NCBI GenBank assembly: GCA_013154175.1 | Contig: JAADCZ010000064.1 | Coordinates: forward strand, 1 to 55,217 | Length of the DNA: 55,217 bases | DNA from: Thermodesulfobacteriota bacterium | GTDB lineage: Bacteria > Desulfobacterota > Dissulfuribacteria > Dissulfuribacterales > QOAL01 | Direction: 5' to 3' | In this document: in pieces, positions 17,366 to 25,573 of the stretch | How positions within the stretch are numbered: the first letter of the stretch is position 1 | Layout of the letters: each line of letters starts with the position of its first letter | Position numbers and translations under genes: made by a program | The notes under the pieces: generated by a model | Database searches by the model: none | Seen by the model: only the letters and a program-made list of their open reading frames with translations | Told to the model about the DNA's origin: nothing

Positions 17366-17704
17366 TCAAGCCTCATTGGCCTTGTCATCAAATTTGATCT
17401 TGGTCAGAAGCCGTTCCTTTTCCTTTTCCATGGCCTCTTTTCCTGCCTCGAGGGCAGACTCGATAACAGCCTTTTTGGACTCAACTACTTCTTTACTCTT
17501 TTCAATAAGCTCTGTTGCCTTCTCCTTGACCTCATCTGCAACCTTGAGGGCCTCGTCCTTGGCGACACTTGCCTGATCCTTCAAGAGCTCCCTTGTCTCG
17601 GTACCAGATTTTGGAGCTAGCAGCAAGGCTAGCCCTGCCCCGACAGCACTGCCAAGAAGAAATGCAAGGGCTACGCTTCCACCTGAAAAACGACCGTTAC
17701 TCAT
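17366..17704 (-). CDS. YtxH domain protein
   Basis: A 112-residue protein with one N-terminal membrane helix in the YtxH pattern (VALAFLLGSAVGAGLALLLA followed by PKSGTETRE) and a long amphipathic, Lys/Glu-rich helix to the end. YtxH proteins are small membrane-anchored proteins often linked to envelope stress; their biochemical role is not known. The ATG overlaps the stop of the upstream DUF948 gene by four bases (ATGA), so the two are translationally coupled. Confidence 0.85.
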   Translation of the reverse strand: MSNGRFSGGSVALAFLLGSAVGAGLALLLAPKSGTETRELLKDQASVAKDEALKVADEVKEKATELIEKSKEVVESKKAVIESALEAGKEAMEKEKERLLTKIKFDDKANEA

Positions 17705-18324
17705 TTATTTTCACCTCCTTTATGGATGTTGTCTGTGACATATTCAATGGAGGCCTTCATTCCAACTGCCAAGCTGGCAAGCTGTACGGCAAGGCCTGTC
17801 ACCCCTCCCCTTACGATGCTTGTAACCATTCTGACAGTCTGGCCAGCCTCGTCTATTGCATCGAAGAGCTGGTCGGTTGCCCTAATCTTTTCCTGGATTT
17901 CACAGGTAATCTCATTGACTCCACTTACGAGCTCCTTCGTTTCCTGCAACAAGGGGGGCACATCTTTTTCAAGCCTTTCATCCACGAGGGATTCTATGGC
18001 CTTCAACTTGGACAAAGCATCTGAAATGTCAGCCATGACCTTGCCTGCTTGCTGCTGCAAGGCTTCGATGTGTACCTGTACATCCGTGATGGTTTCATTC
18101 AGATTGTCTTCGAGGTCCTTGGCGCCATCCAGAACAGGTTGAAGCTGGCGGACCCTTTCGTCAACCGAATCCAAGGTCTTGTTGACCTTTTTCAAGGTGG
18201 AACGCAGGGATGCCACCAGCATTACGAAACATATAGTAACCACCACGAGGCACAGGGCTACTATGGCATAAAAGATATATTGGGGTGACCCCAAAAACTG
18301 TTCCAGATTCACGCAAACCTCCAT
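17701..18324 (-). CDS. DUF948 domain membrane-anchored coiled-coil protein
   Basis: A 207-residue protein with one N-terminal transmembrane helix (about residues 17-40, YAIVALCLVVVTICFVMLVA) followed by a long coiled coil with methyl-acceptor-like heptads, as in DUF948 proteins. It is coupled by an ATGA overlap to the YtxH gene, a pairing often seen in bacteria. Together they probably form a membrane scaffold at the inner membrane; a precise function cannot be assigned. Confidence 0.8.
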   Translation of the reverse strand: MEVCVNLEQFLGSPQYIFYAIVALCLVVVTICFVMLVASLRSTLKKVNKTLDSVDERVRQLQPVLDGAKDLEDNLNETITDVQVHIEALQQQAGKVMADISDALSKLKAIESLVDERLEKDVPPLLQETKELVSGVNEITCEIQEKIRATDQLFDAIDEAGQTVRMVTSIVRGGVTGLAVQLASLAVGMKASIEYVTDNIHKGGENK

Positions 18325-18436
18325 GAAACCACTTGACCGCCACTTAACCTACTAAAAAGACATTAAGTCATAGGGGTTCCAATTGCAACTCATGTGAGAT
18401 TTTGTGAAATTTGTGACACGAATTGCAAAATCACTA

Positions 18437-18464
18437 TTGACCCGGCACACTCGATAGCTATTTT
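18437..18464 (+). promoter_or_regulatory. Sigma-70-type promoter for the flavodoxin gene
   Basis: TTGACC (18437-18442), a 16-base spacer and TATTTT (18459-18464), in an AT-rich region 79 bases before the flavodoxin start. A TTGTGA direct repeat and a seven-base inverted repeat (GATTTTG/CAAAATC) lie just upstream. Confidence 0.5.
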
Positions 18465-18542
18465 AATTAGAAAGATTATTTTTTAACTATTTTCATTTCC
18501 AAATCTTACGGTTCTATAAACCACTCAACATGGAGGGATGCC

Positions 18543-19031
18543 ATGAAAAATCTAGTTGTCTACTCATCTAAAACTGGCAATACCAAGAAACTCGCTGAGG
18601 CCATCTATGACTATCTCCCAGGGGAAAAGGAAATTTATCCCATTGAGCAGGCACCGGATCCCAATGACTATACCTTTGTAGCCGTTGGTTTCAGGATAGA
18701 AAACGGAAAACCTGACAAGGCCGTGGAGGAATATTTGAAGAAGTTTATTGACGAGAAGGAACTGTTCCTTTTCGTAACCCATGCCTCCAAACCTGGATCT
18801 GAAGAGGTAAAGAAGGCCATAAACGAGGCCAAGGAACTGGCCAAACGTGCCAAGATCGTTGGTGTGTTTGAATGCCAGGGTGAGGTGCCTGAAGAGATCC
18901 TTGCCGAGGCACGCAAACAGGATCCAGTACCAGAATGGGTAAAGGATGCCGAGGCCGCCAAGGGGCATCCAAATGAAGAGGATATCGAAAGACTTATAAA
19001 ACTCCTGAACAGTCTCGATCTCCCTCTTTAA
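18543..19031 (+). CDS. Flavodoxin family protein
   Basis: A 162-residue single-domain flavodoxin-like protein. VVYSSKTGNTKKLAEAI is the FMN phosphate-binding loop. VAVGFRIENGKPDKAV and FLFVTHASKPGSEEV form the two isoalloxazine-contact loops, which are atypical of classical flavodoxins and closer to flavodoxin-like oxidoreductase subunits. The likely role is low-potential electron transfer or a flavin-dependent reductase partner in the cytoplasm. It stands alone between its own promoter and a terminator. ATG follows GGAGG at about six bases. Confidence 0.85.
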   Translation: MKNLVVYSSKTGNTKKLAEAIYDYLPGEKEIYPIEQAPDPNDYTFVAVGFRIENGKPDKAVEEYLKKFIDEKELFLFVTHASKPGSEEVKKAINEAKELAKRAKIVGVFECQGEVPEEILAEARKQDPVPEWVKDAEAAKGHPNEEDIERLIKLLNSLDLPL

Positions 19032-19040
19032 TACAAATCT

Positions 19041-19084
19041 AGTATGGCATACCCATGGAAGGGTGTGCCATACTTTATATTTGG
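19041..19084 (+). terminator. Intrinsic terminator after the flavodoxin gene
   Basis: A fourteen-base stem, AGTATGGCATACCC (19041-19054) with GGGTGTGCCATACT (19061-19074), including one U-G wobble. The loop is ATGGAA, and TTATATTT follows. Confidence 0.85.
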
Positions 19085-19178
19085 TAATCTTACTGCTTCA
19101 ATCCACTCGCATCTCATTTTCTAGGCGACGGTTGCGGCCAGTGGCCCCAGGGCTTACCACAATTATTCCCATTATGTC

Positions 19179-19206
19179 TTGAGTCTGGCCTAAAAAGTTG
19201 TATATT
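19179..19206 (+). promoter_or_regulatory. Sigma-70-type promoter for the cmk-marR gene
   Basis: TTGAGT (19179-19184), a 16-base spacer and TATATT (19201-19206). Predicted transcription starts near 19213, after the upstream in-frame TTG at 19198, which supports the TTG start at 19243. Confidence 0.5.
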
Positions 19207-19242
19207 CTTGCTCCGCTGAAATTTGAAATTGGAGCACCACCA

Positions 19243-20385
19243 TTGATTATAACGATAGATGGTCCATCTGGTGCTGGCAAAAGCACCATTGGACAGGAAG
19301 TTGCCCAAAAATTAGGTTACTTGTTTTTAGATACCGGGGCCATGTACAGGGCCTGCGCCCTTTACATGCTCGAAAATGGCATCCCATTGGAAGATGAAGC
19401 TGCAGTTGCAGCCGCCCTTCCTGATGTAGATATAGATTTTAAAAATGGACGAGTCCTCCTTAACGGTCGCGACGTTACGAATAAAATTCGGACACCTGAA
19501 ATTGATCAAGCCGCGTCTAAAATTTCTCAGTTGCAGCCTGTACGCGCCAAGATGACTGCCCTTCAGAGGAAGATTGCTGCGGGAGCTGACGCAGTTGCCG
19601 AAGGCCGTGATATGGGCACTGTCGTTTTTCCCAATGCAAACCTGAAAGTTTTCCTCACTGCATCCCCAGAGGAACGGGCAAGGCGTAGAAAAAAGCAGCT
19701 TGACAAGGAGGGTAACATAATTTCATATGATATTATATTGCACCAAATTAAAAAACGTGATAAAGCAGACTCAGATAGAGCTATTGCGCCGCTGAAGCCA
19801 GCTGAGGATTCGGTCACAATTGACTCCACGAATCTTTCTGCCGAAGAGGTAGTTGAAGAGATATTAAAATTAGCAAAAGTACAGGAGAAAAAGATGAATA
19901 AGAACAATGAGGCGACAGGTTTTTCGTTTAGTGTTGACAATTGTCTTGGGTTTATTGCAAATCGCCTTGTCAAGGCCTTTTTGAAGCTTCTCGATCATAA
20001 ACTTGAGGATTTCAATCTGACCGGTGCCCAGTTTTGCGTACTCACTAAACTCTTCGAAGAGGAAGGTCTTACACAAACCCAGCTTGCCCAAAGGCTTTAT
20101 ATTGAAAGCCCCACCCTTGTAAGAACCTTGGACAGACTCGAGGAAGCTGGCCTTATTGAAAGACGCAGGGTCCCTTCTGACAGAAGAGCATTCCACATTT
20201 TCCTGACCCAGGCAGGTCGTGACATGGAAGACATACTCATGCAAAAGGGCAAAGAAGTCCATGAAATTTCCATCAGGGGCATGAGTGAAAAAGAAATTGA
20301 AAAACTCAAAGACCTCTTGTTCCAGCTTTGGCAGAACCTAGAAAATGGGGCAAGGGAACTCAAAGAAGCTTCAAACAAAAAATAA
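19243..20385 (+). CDS. cmk: Cytidylate kinase fused to a MarR family regulator
   Basis: A 380-residue fusion. Residues 1-215 are cytidylate kinase: IITIDGPSGAGKSTI is the P-loop, LDTGAMYRA the nucleotide-monophosphate site, AVAEGRDMGTVVFP a signature stretch, and EERARRRKKQL the lid. After a short linker, residues about 218-380 form a MarR winged helix: GAQFCVLTKLFEEEGLT, QTQLAQRLYIESPTLVRTLD (recognition helix) and RRRVPSDRRAFHIFLT (wing). CMK makes CDP/dCDP; MarR proteins repress transcription. TTG at 19243 is chosen because GGAG is eight bases upstream and the promoter ends at 19206. An internal ATG with its own ribosome site starts the MarR half. Confidence 0.88.
   Translation: MIITIDGPSGAGKSTIGQEVAQKLGYLFLDTGAMYRACALYMLENGIPLEDEAAVAAALPDVDIDFKNGRVLLNGRDVTNKIRTPEIDQAASKISQLQPVRAKMTALQRKIAAGADAVAEGRDMGTVVFPNANLKVFLTASPEERARRRKKQLDKEGNIISYDIILHQIKKRDKADSDRAIAPLKPAEDSVTIDSTNLSAEEVVEEILKLAKVQEKKMNKNNEATGFSFSVDNCLGFIANRLVKAFLKLLDHKLEDFNLTGAQFCVLTKLFEEEGLTQTQLAQRLYIESPTLVRTLDRLEEAGLIERRRVPSDRRAFHIFLTQAGRDMEDILMQKGKEVHEISIRGMSEKEIEKLKDLLFQLWQNLENGARELKEASNKK
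19883..19896 (+). promoter_or_regulatory. Internal ribosome site and start for the MarR half
   Basis: AGGAG (19883-19887), six bases, then ATG (19894-19896) in frame inside cmk-marR, exactly at the domain junction. It could give a free MarR protein of about 163 residues in addition to the fusion. Confidence 0.5.
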
Positions 20386-20760
20386 TTGACTTTCAAAACG
20401 TCTATTTTTTCCATCTTGTCTCTCTTTGTATTGTGTGCTTGTGCTCAGAAAGCAGTAGTTGTAACTGCAAATTCTGACAAACTCTGTGGCATGGATGGGT
20501 GTTTTGGGCTGCTTGGGGCTTCAGTTGAAACAGGAGGACCTTTAATCAAAAGGCTCTGTAGTACAGATATTACGAGCATTGTCTCCTTTGCCAACCTAGA
20601 GCCAGACAAGGAGAAAAGGCTTTTGGAGCTTATGTGTGGGCCGGAAGCTTCTGTTGAAAAGTTTAAGACCTTTTTCAAAACGCTTCCAGTTGGTCAAAGA
20701 AAACGCCTTATAAGAAGCTTTGAGACATTTGGCTATACCATTAATGATTATGGCTGCTAG
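20386..20760 (+). CDS. Small Cys-containing lipoprotein, unknown function
   Basis: A 124-residue protein with an N-terminal hydrophobic segment ending in a lipobox-like sequence (LFVLCACAQ), so probably lipidated and exported. The mature part has five cysteines (in LCGMDGC, RLCSTD, LMCGPE and the last residue, YGC), which could form disulfides or bind metal. I recognise no family. The TTG start directly follows the cmk-marR stop (TAATTG) without a clear ribosome site, so coupling to the gene upstream is likely. Its last four bases overlap the convergent hybrid kinase gene. Confidence 0.65.
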   Translation: MTFKTSIFSILSLFVLCACAQKAVVVTANSDKLCGMDGCFGLLGASVETGGPLIKRLCSTDITSIVSFANLEPDKEKRLLELMCGPEASVEKFKTFFKTLPVGQRKRLIRSFETFGYTINDYGC

Positions 20761-22907
20761 GCCTTGCTGCCAAACAACTTATTTAACACCTTGATCATAG
20801 CATTTGACTTGAATGGCTTGGAAAGAAGTGCATCTATGCCCTTCTCCTTAAGTTCCTCCTCCTTGAAAGAGGCCCCCCAGCCAGTCATCATGACTACACG
20901 GGTGTCTGGAGATATTTGACGGATTTTGGCGGCTATTTCCCAACCACTGACCTTTGGCATGCCAAGATCAGTGAGTACGAGGTCAAAAGGTTCCTTTTCT
21001 AAGAGAGAAAGTGCCTCATAAGGATCATTACAGCTAAACACCTTGTGCCCCATGCTTTCCAGCATCAACGCTGTAAGCTCTGCTATTTGGGGCTCGTCGT
21101 CAATGACGAGTATCTTTAGACCTTCCTCTTGAATGAACTTGCTCTCCTCCTTGGAGCTCGAAGAAACCTCTGAAGACTTTGCACAGGGCAAACTAATCTT
21201 TATTGTTGCCCCACAACCCTTTTCCGAGAAGGCCTCAACACTTCCACCCACGTTTGATACAAGGCCGTAAACAATGCTGAGGCCCAGACCCGAGCTTCCT
21301 GTATCCTTGGTGGAAAAGTATGGGTCGAATATGTGGGGCAAGATATCTGCATCTATACCAACACCCGTATCCCTGACCTCTACAATTATATTATCATCCT
21401 GCCGGTAGGCCTTTATAATGATTTTCCCACCATTGGGCATGGCCTCGATGGCATTGATTATAAGATTTACCAGGACTTCCCTTAGCTCAAAGGCTGAAAT
21501 ATTTGCCACCAGATCACGGGCAAGATCCGTCTCAACCGAGATATATATGCCCTTCTTTTCACATTCGTCCTTCCAAAGGGGCCTGGTGAATTGCACAGCC
21601 TCCTTTATGACATGGCCAACATCCACTGATTCTTCGGGCACGCTTCCCTTGCCAGATCTTCCCTTAACGAAGGTCTGGATTCTCTTTATGGTCTCTGCAC
21701 CATCGTTGACACACGCCTCAATCTTCTTCAGACGCTCTTCATATTTGGTCCCCTGGAGCTCCATCTGCAACAGCTCGACATTGCCAAGGATTGCCATGAG
21801 CATGTTGTTGAAATCGTGGGCAATACCCGCTGCCATTGAACCAAGGGCACGAAGCTTTTCTTCCCTTACCTTTTGTTGAGAGTCTTCGAGATGGTCTGAC
21901 AGGTCGTGAACAAAAACGATTCCACCCTTTTTCTCTCCGTTTTTCCCATTTACCGGATGATAAAAAAAGTCAGCCAAGACCGTGGTGCCGTCTGGCCTTA
22001 TCAGGCGTACCTTGGGAAGTTTCTTAAAGAGATTCTTCCTGATCAATGTGGAAAAATCTAGGAACACAGAGGCGTCCATGAAAAAACGCCCAAGTCCCAT
22101 CTCCTTGAGATGTGTCTCATCTGTTTGCAGAAGCTTACACAGGGAATCATTGGCATGGATGATGGTTCCGTCCTTGTCTAGCAGACATATTCCCTGGGGG
22201 GCATTCTCCATTGCCGCCCTGAAATAGTCAAAAGGGGCATCATCAAAGCCAGCACATTTTCTATTATCACTTTCCACAATGTTTTGTATGCACAGATGGC
22301 CTTCAGACAAAACATCGCTGCGTCTGTACCCCTGAATAATAAATCCTATAACCTGGGCTATGATTATGAGATTGCGTTTCAGACTATTTGTAAAATTGAT
22401 ACTTGCCGAGGAGCTGATGTTCAATATGCCACGGGAGGAAATGGGAAGACATGCAAGGGACCTTGGAACCTGCCTTGCGCTTTCTACAAGGGGAATCCTT
22501 ATGTGGGAACTATCATTGATGAACAAGGGCTGCTGAGAGTCAAAGACCTCCCAGGCAATGCTCTTGCCCTCTTTAAAAAAGAGGCCCTTGTTGTACTTTC
22601 TGTCAAATTTTTTGTCCTTGCCCTTTAACAGTTGACTTATTCCAGTGGCGGCTGCCAGTTCCAGAATTTCCTTTTCGGGCCTGTAGAGCAGAAGGGAGAC
22701 ATTCTCACAACCAGTCTCTTCCGCAACTATCCGCACAATCTCTTCGTAGAGCCCTTTTTCATCCTTTACCTTGGAGGGCACTTCCATGAGTCTCAGCACC
22801 GTCCCCAGGGCCTGCATATGAAGCAGCCTGTCCTGGTCCATATCCAGGACGGCCTGTCGAATCTCTTCTAGATTCAAATCTTTTGGAAGGTAACTCTGTT
22901 CTGACAT
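20757..22907 (-). CDS. Hybrid sensor histidine kinase (GAF-PAS-HisKA-HATPase-REC)
   Basis: A 716-residue cytoplasmic hybrid kinase with no transmembrane helix. A GAF-like domain covers about residues 45-195, PAS 226-345, and HisKA starts near 350 with His364 in the H-box GIAHDFNNMLMAI. The HATPase domain follows with EVLVNLIINAIEAM (N box), VRDTGVGIDADI (G1), YFSTKDTGSSGLGL (G2). A C-terminal receiver (about 593-716) has LVIDDEP and VLTDLGMPK with the acceptor Asp, and SKPF with the Lys. It begins one base after the HDOD gene stop, so the two are probably co-expressed. The input signal is unknown. Confidence 0.9.
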   Translation of the reverse strand: MSEQSYLPKDLNLEEIRQAVLDMDQDRLLHMQALGTVLRLMEVPSKVKDEKGLYEEIVRIVAEETGCENVSLLLYRPEKEILELAAATGISQLLKGKDKKFDRKYNKGLFFKEGKSIAWEVFDSQQPLFINDSSHIRIPLVESARQVPRSLACLPISSRGILNISSSASINFTNSLKRNLIIIAQVIGFIIQGYRRSDVLSEGHLCIQNIVESDNRKCAGFDDAPFDYFRAAMENAPQGICLLDKDGTIIHANDSLCKLLQTDETHLKEMGLGRFFMDASVFLDFSTLIRKNLFKKLPKVRLIRPDGTTVLADFFYHPVNGKNGEKKGGIVFVHDLSDHLEDSQQKVREEKLRALGSMAAGIAHDFNNMLMAILGNVELLQMELQGTKYEERLKKIEACVNDGAETIKRIQTFVKGRSGKGSVPEESVDVGHVIKEAVQFTRPLWKDECEKKGIYISVETDLARDLVANISAFELREVLVNLIINAIEAMPNGGKIIIKAYRQDDNIIVEVRDTGVGIDADILPHIFDPYFSTKDTGSSGLGLSIVYGLVSNVGGSVEAFSEKGCGATIKISLPCAKSSEVSSSSKEESKFIQEEGLKILVIDDEPQIAELTALMLESMGHKVFSCNDPYEALSLLEKEPFDLVLTDLGMPKVSGWEIAAKIRQISPDTRVVMMTGWGASFKEEELKEKGIDALLSKPFKSNAMIKVLNKLFGSKA

Positions 22908-22908
22908 A

Positions 22909-23793
22909 TCAGGTTTGCCCCACTATTACATCAGCCAAGACCTCGACTTCATCCAGTAACTTATTGGCATGCTCGTAGTAAGAATCGAGCATCTCCAGTT
23001 CCGTGCCGGCAAGAAGCAAAACCTTCGTATCTGGAAGCAAAGGCTCAGGGCTTCCCTGGGCATTTGACTCCACCATTTTGGCTATGTAGGCCGCAACATT
23101 AATGACTGCACACTCCCTTGAATATTTCTTGGACTTGATGGGCTCGTGGTGAAATGCCAAAATATCAGAAAGCTGGGGGGTCAGTGCCCATCTCTCTGCC
23201 AAGATACGTCCAATAATGGTGTGGGTAATGCCATGGGTCCGCTCAATCTCCCAGACTCCCACTCCCAGCTTTCTGGCCTTGACCTCTATAAGGTTGAAAT
23301 CCTCAGGAAATATCTCGGCCATGGCCATGCGCCCAAGGTCATGGAGAAGCCCCATGAGATACACCTCATCCACGTCCACAAAGGACTTATCCTTGCCAAT
23401 TTCCTTGGCGCAAAAGGATGTAAGGAGGTTATGAATCCAGAATCTTCTTAGATCGAAACCCTTTGCCAGAGAGCCCACCTTGAACTGGTTGGCGAGACAA
23501 ATGGCCAGGGAGAGGTTCCTGACCTCATTGACTCCAATGAGCATCACTGCCTTTTCAATGGAGTTGACCTTGCGCCTCAATCCAAAATAGGCGCTATTTG
23601 CCACCCGCAACAGCTGTGCGCAAAGGGAGGCGTCTGGCTCAACAATGGAACTTATATCTTCAAAGGTGCATTTTTTCTTGGTGATCGTGCGAAAAAGGCT
23701 CAAGACTATGCGGTTTGGTACTGGAAAGTACTTTAACTCATGAACCTTTCTGGCTAGATCATCATTGACATGGCACTGGTTTTCCATTTGCAT
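22909..23793 (-). CDS. HDOD domain protein
   Basis: A protein of about 295 residues dominated by an HDOD domain: LKYFPVPNRIVLSLFR, CAQLLRVANSAYFG, AVMLIGVNEVRNLSLAI, then GLLHDLGRMAMAE and ILAFHHEP. The longer open frame (to 23946) would add a 51-residue stretch that overlaps the end of the glycosyltransferase gene; the ATG at 23793, or one two codons later, gives the standard HDOD N-terminus. HDOD proteins control gene expression, motility or chemotaxis in Desulfobacterota relatives. The hybrid kinase gene follows at one base, suggesting they share a pathway. Confidence 0.85.
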   Translation of the reverse strand: MQMENQCHVNDDLARKVHELKYFPVPNRIVLSLFRTITKKKCTFEDISSIVEPDASLCAQLLRVANSAYFGLRRKVNSIEKAVMLIGVNEVRNLSLAICLANQFKVGSLAKGFDLRRFWIHNLLTSFCAKEIGKDKSFVDVDEVYLMGLLHDLGRMAMAEIFPEDFNLIEVKARKLGVGVWEIERTHGITHTIIGRILAERWALTPQLSDILAFHHEPIKSKKYSRECAVINVAAYIAKMVESNAQGSPEPLLPDTKVLLLAGTELEMLDSYYEHANKLLDEVEVLADVIVGQT

Positions 23794-23863
23794 CTTTTGA
23801 AACAATTTTTTTCTTTTTATCGGAAATAAACGGAGAAATATGAAGGAAAAAATTAAAGTTATT

Positions 23864-25573
23864 TCAGTGAATTTTGGCACTAGAGACCAAAAAAAGCGGG
23901 CGAAGCACAGGTGAGCCGTAGGTGGTTTCGTACGGGAAGGTAACACCCATTTTCAAAAGGCGTCTTCTCCTTTTTCTATCCAGAATAAAAAAGACTTTCT
24001 CCTGCCCCTGGCCTAGCAGACTTGCTGTCCTTTCTAGACTCATCCTGGTCACGACCCTGTCGAGATAGAACGTGCATTCCTCGTCCCAGAAACCGCCGTA
24101 ATAAAGGGGGGCCTCTCCAACCACCTGTTTCACATGGCGGCAAAAGGGTCTGGCATCCTTTCCTGCATAAATGGCAGGAAGTATCCATAAGAAGGCCCCA
24201 AGATACAGGGCGCCAAACAGGTGGGCCAGGGGGCTTAAAAGCCCCTGCACCTTTTGACTCCTTGAATTTCTCCTCACTAGAAAAAGGGTTGCAACAGAAA
24301 CAAGAAACAATACTACAAACACAAGGGCCTCGGACTTTAAAACTCCAAGGTAAAAAACCAGGGCTGGATCAGGATCTAGTATTCCAAATCCGCCAAGGAC
24401 CCTTTCAGGCTCCATCACCTGCAAGGCCAGGGAACCCGTGGCCACCAACAAAAAGAGCACCATGAAAAACCATATCAACCCCTGGACGAAGGCCTTGAGA
24501 TAGACCAGATTGCGCCTTTCCAAGAGAAAATCTGCTGTCAAAAAGGCGGCCAGGGGGTAAAGGGGCAGGATGTAGTCACTCCTTTTGGAAAGGGCCAAGG
24601 AAAAAAAGACAAAAACAGAAACAAAACCCACGAGGAATAAACGATTGACATCCGCCTCTTTTTTCCATGAGGAAAGTTTTTTAAAAAGCCAGAAAGGTGC
24701 AAGAAGGGACCAGGGGAAAAAACCTGTAAAAAAATAGACCAAATATCTAGTTGGCGGGGAGTGATTAAAGTCCTTGAAACCTCCACCTGGAATCAGGTTC
24801 GTAAATCTTGAAAGATTTTCCTCAAGGATGAATCTGTGAAAGAATCTGCCGTCCGTATGAACCGTTGCATATACGTACCAGGGCACGCACACCAGGAGAA
24901 AGAGGAGAAAATAGACAGAGCCAAAGACGTCTTTGATGCGCCCTGCCCTTCCAGTCGCCACAAGAAAGCTAGTGACTGTTAAAAAAATGAGCAGACCACC
25001 AAGGGGCCCCTTAATCAACACGGATACTCCTGTTGTCACGAAAAAGGGGGCAAGAAACCTTGGCTCAAGAAAGGATTTGCCCTCCTGCCCGCCATCTGGT
25101 GCAATGCCCATGCGGGCAGCCCTTATAAATAGGTAAAGGGCAAGAAACAACACGGCTGAAAAGAACATGTCCATCCTTGCTACCTGGGACATCCATGAAA
25201 CCTTGGGACACATGAGAAATATGAGGGACCATATAGAGAAAAAGACAGGCCCACGTCCAAGGTATGAACATATCTTCCAGAAAAGGGCCAAAAACAGGGC
25301 CACTGCCAAAAGGGATGGCAATCTGGCAGCAAGCTCCCAGTTGGGGCTTACATACCTAAAGGCAGCAATGGTCCAGTAGTAAAGCGGGGGTTTGTCCAGA
25401 TCTTCCTGGCCATTTAGGTTGTTGATCAAAAAGGCCTTGCCTTCAACATAGGCCTTGGCAATGAGGGCAGATTCCGCCTCCAGGGTCTCACAAAGGGACC
25501 TGTTAAGGGCCAGGTAGGATGCCCCAAGAAAAAAACATGCAAGAAAGAAGACTAAGGCTCGCCCTACATTCAT
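23864..25573 (-). CDS. ArnT-like family 39 glycosyltransferase, integral membrane
   Basis: A 569-residue membrane protein with 10-12 hydrophobic helices. The first periplasmic loop carries LCETLEAESALIAKAYVEG, then DLDKPPLYYW, matching the catalytic Asp/Glu loops of ArnT and other PMT/GT39 enzymes that use lipid-linked sugars. KGPLGG and LPLYPLAAFL are further family features. It probably transfers a sugar from a polyprenyl phosphate donor to lipid A, another envelope glycan or protein. Its ATG overlaps the cbiB stop (ATGA). The soluble C-terminal segment is short. Confidence 0.85.
   Translation of the reverse strand: MNVGRALVFFLACFFLGASYLALNRSLCETLEAESALIAKAYVEGKAFLINNLNGQEDLDKPPLYYWTIAAFRYVSPNWELAARLPSLLAVALFLALFWKICSYLGRGPVFFSIWSLIFLMCPKVSWMSQVARMDMFFSAVLFLALYLFIRAARMGIAPDGGQEGKSFLEPRFLAPFFVTTGVSVLIKGPLGGLLIFLTVTSFLVATGRAGRIKDVFGSVYFLLFLLVCVPWYVYATVHTDGRFFHRFILEENLSRFTNLIPGGGFKDFNHSPPTRYLVYFFTGFFPWSLLAPFWLFKKLSSWKKEADVNRLFLVGFVSVFVFFSLALSKRSDYILPLYPLAAFLTADFLLERRNLVYLKAFVQGLIWFFMVLFLLVATGSLALQVMEPERVLGGFGILDPDPALVFYLGVLKSEALVFVVLFLVSVATLFLVRRNSRSQKVQGLLSPLAHLFGALYLGAFLWILPAIYAGKDARPFCRHVKQVVGEAPLYYGGFWDEECTFYLDRVVTRMSLERTASLLGQGQEKVFFILDRKRRRRLLKMGVTFPYETTYGSPVLRPLFLVSSAKIH

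Noticed and set aside
19044..19124. Small frame of about 26 codons after the flavodoxin gene
   Set aside because: It starts inside the terminator hairpin and has no ribosome site.
19198..19242. TTG at 19198 as the cmk-marR start
   Set aside because: It overlaps the predicted promoter -10 box and has no ribosome site, whereas the TTG at 19243 has GGAG upstream and gives the normal Cmk N-terminus.
23794..23946. N-terminal extension of the HDOD protein with a hydrophobic stretch
   Set aside because: It overlaps the end of the glycosyltransferase gene and looks like its reading shadow; HDOD homology starts after the ATG at 23793.
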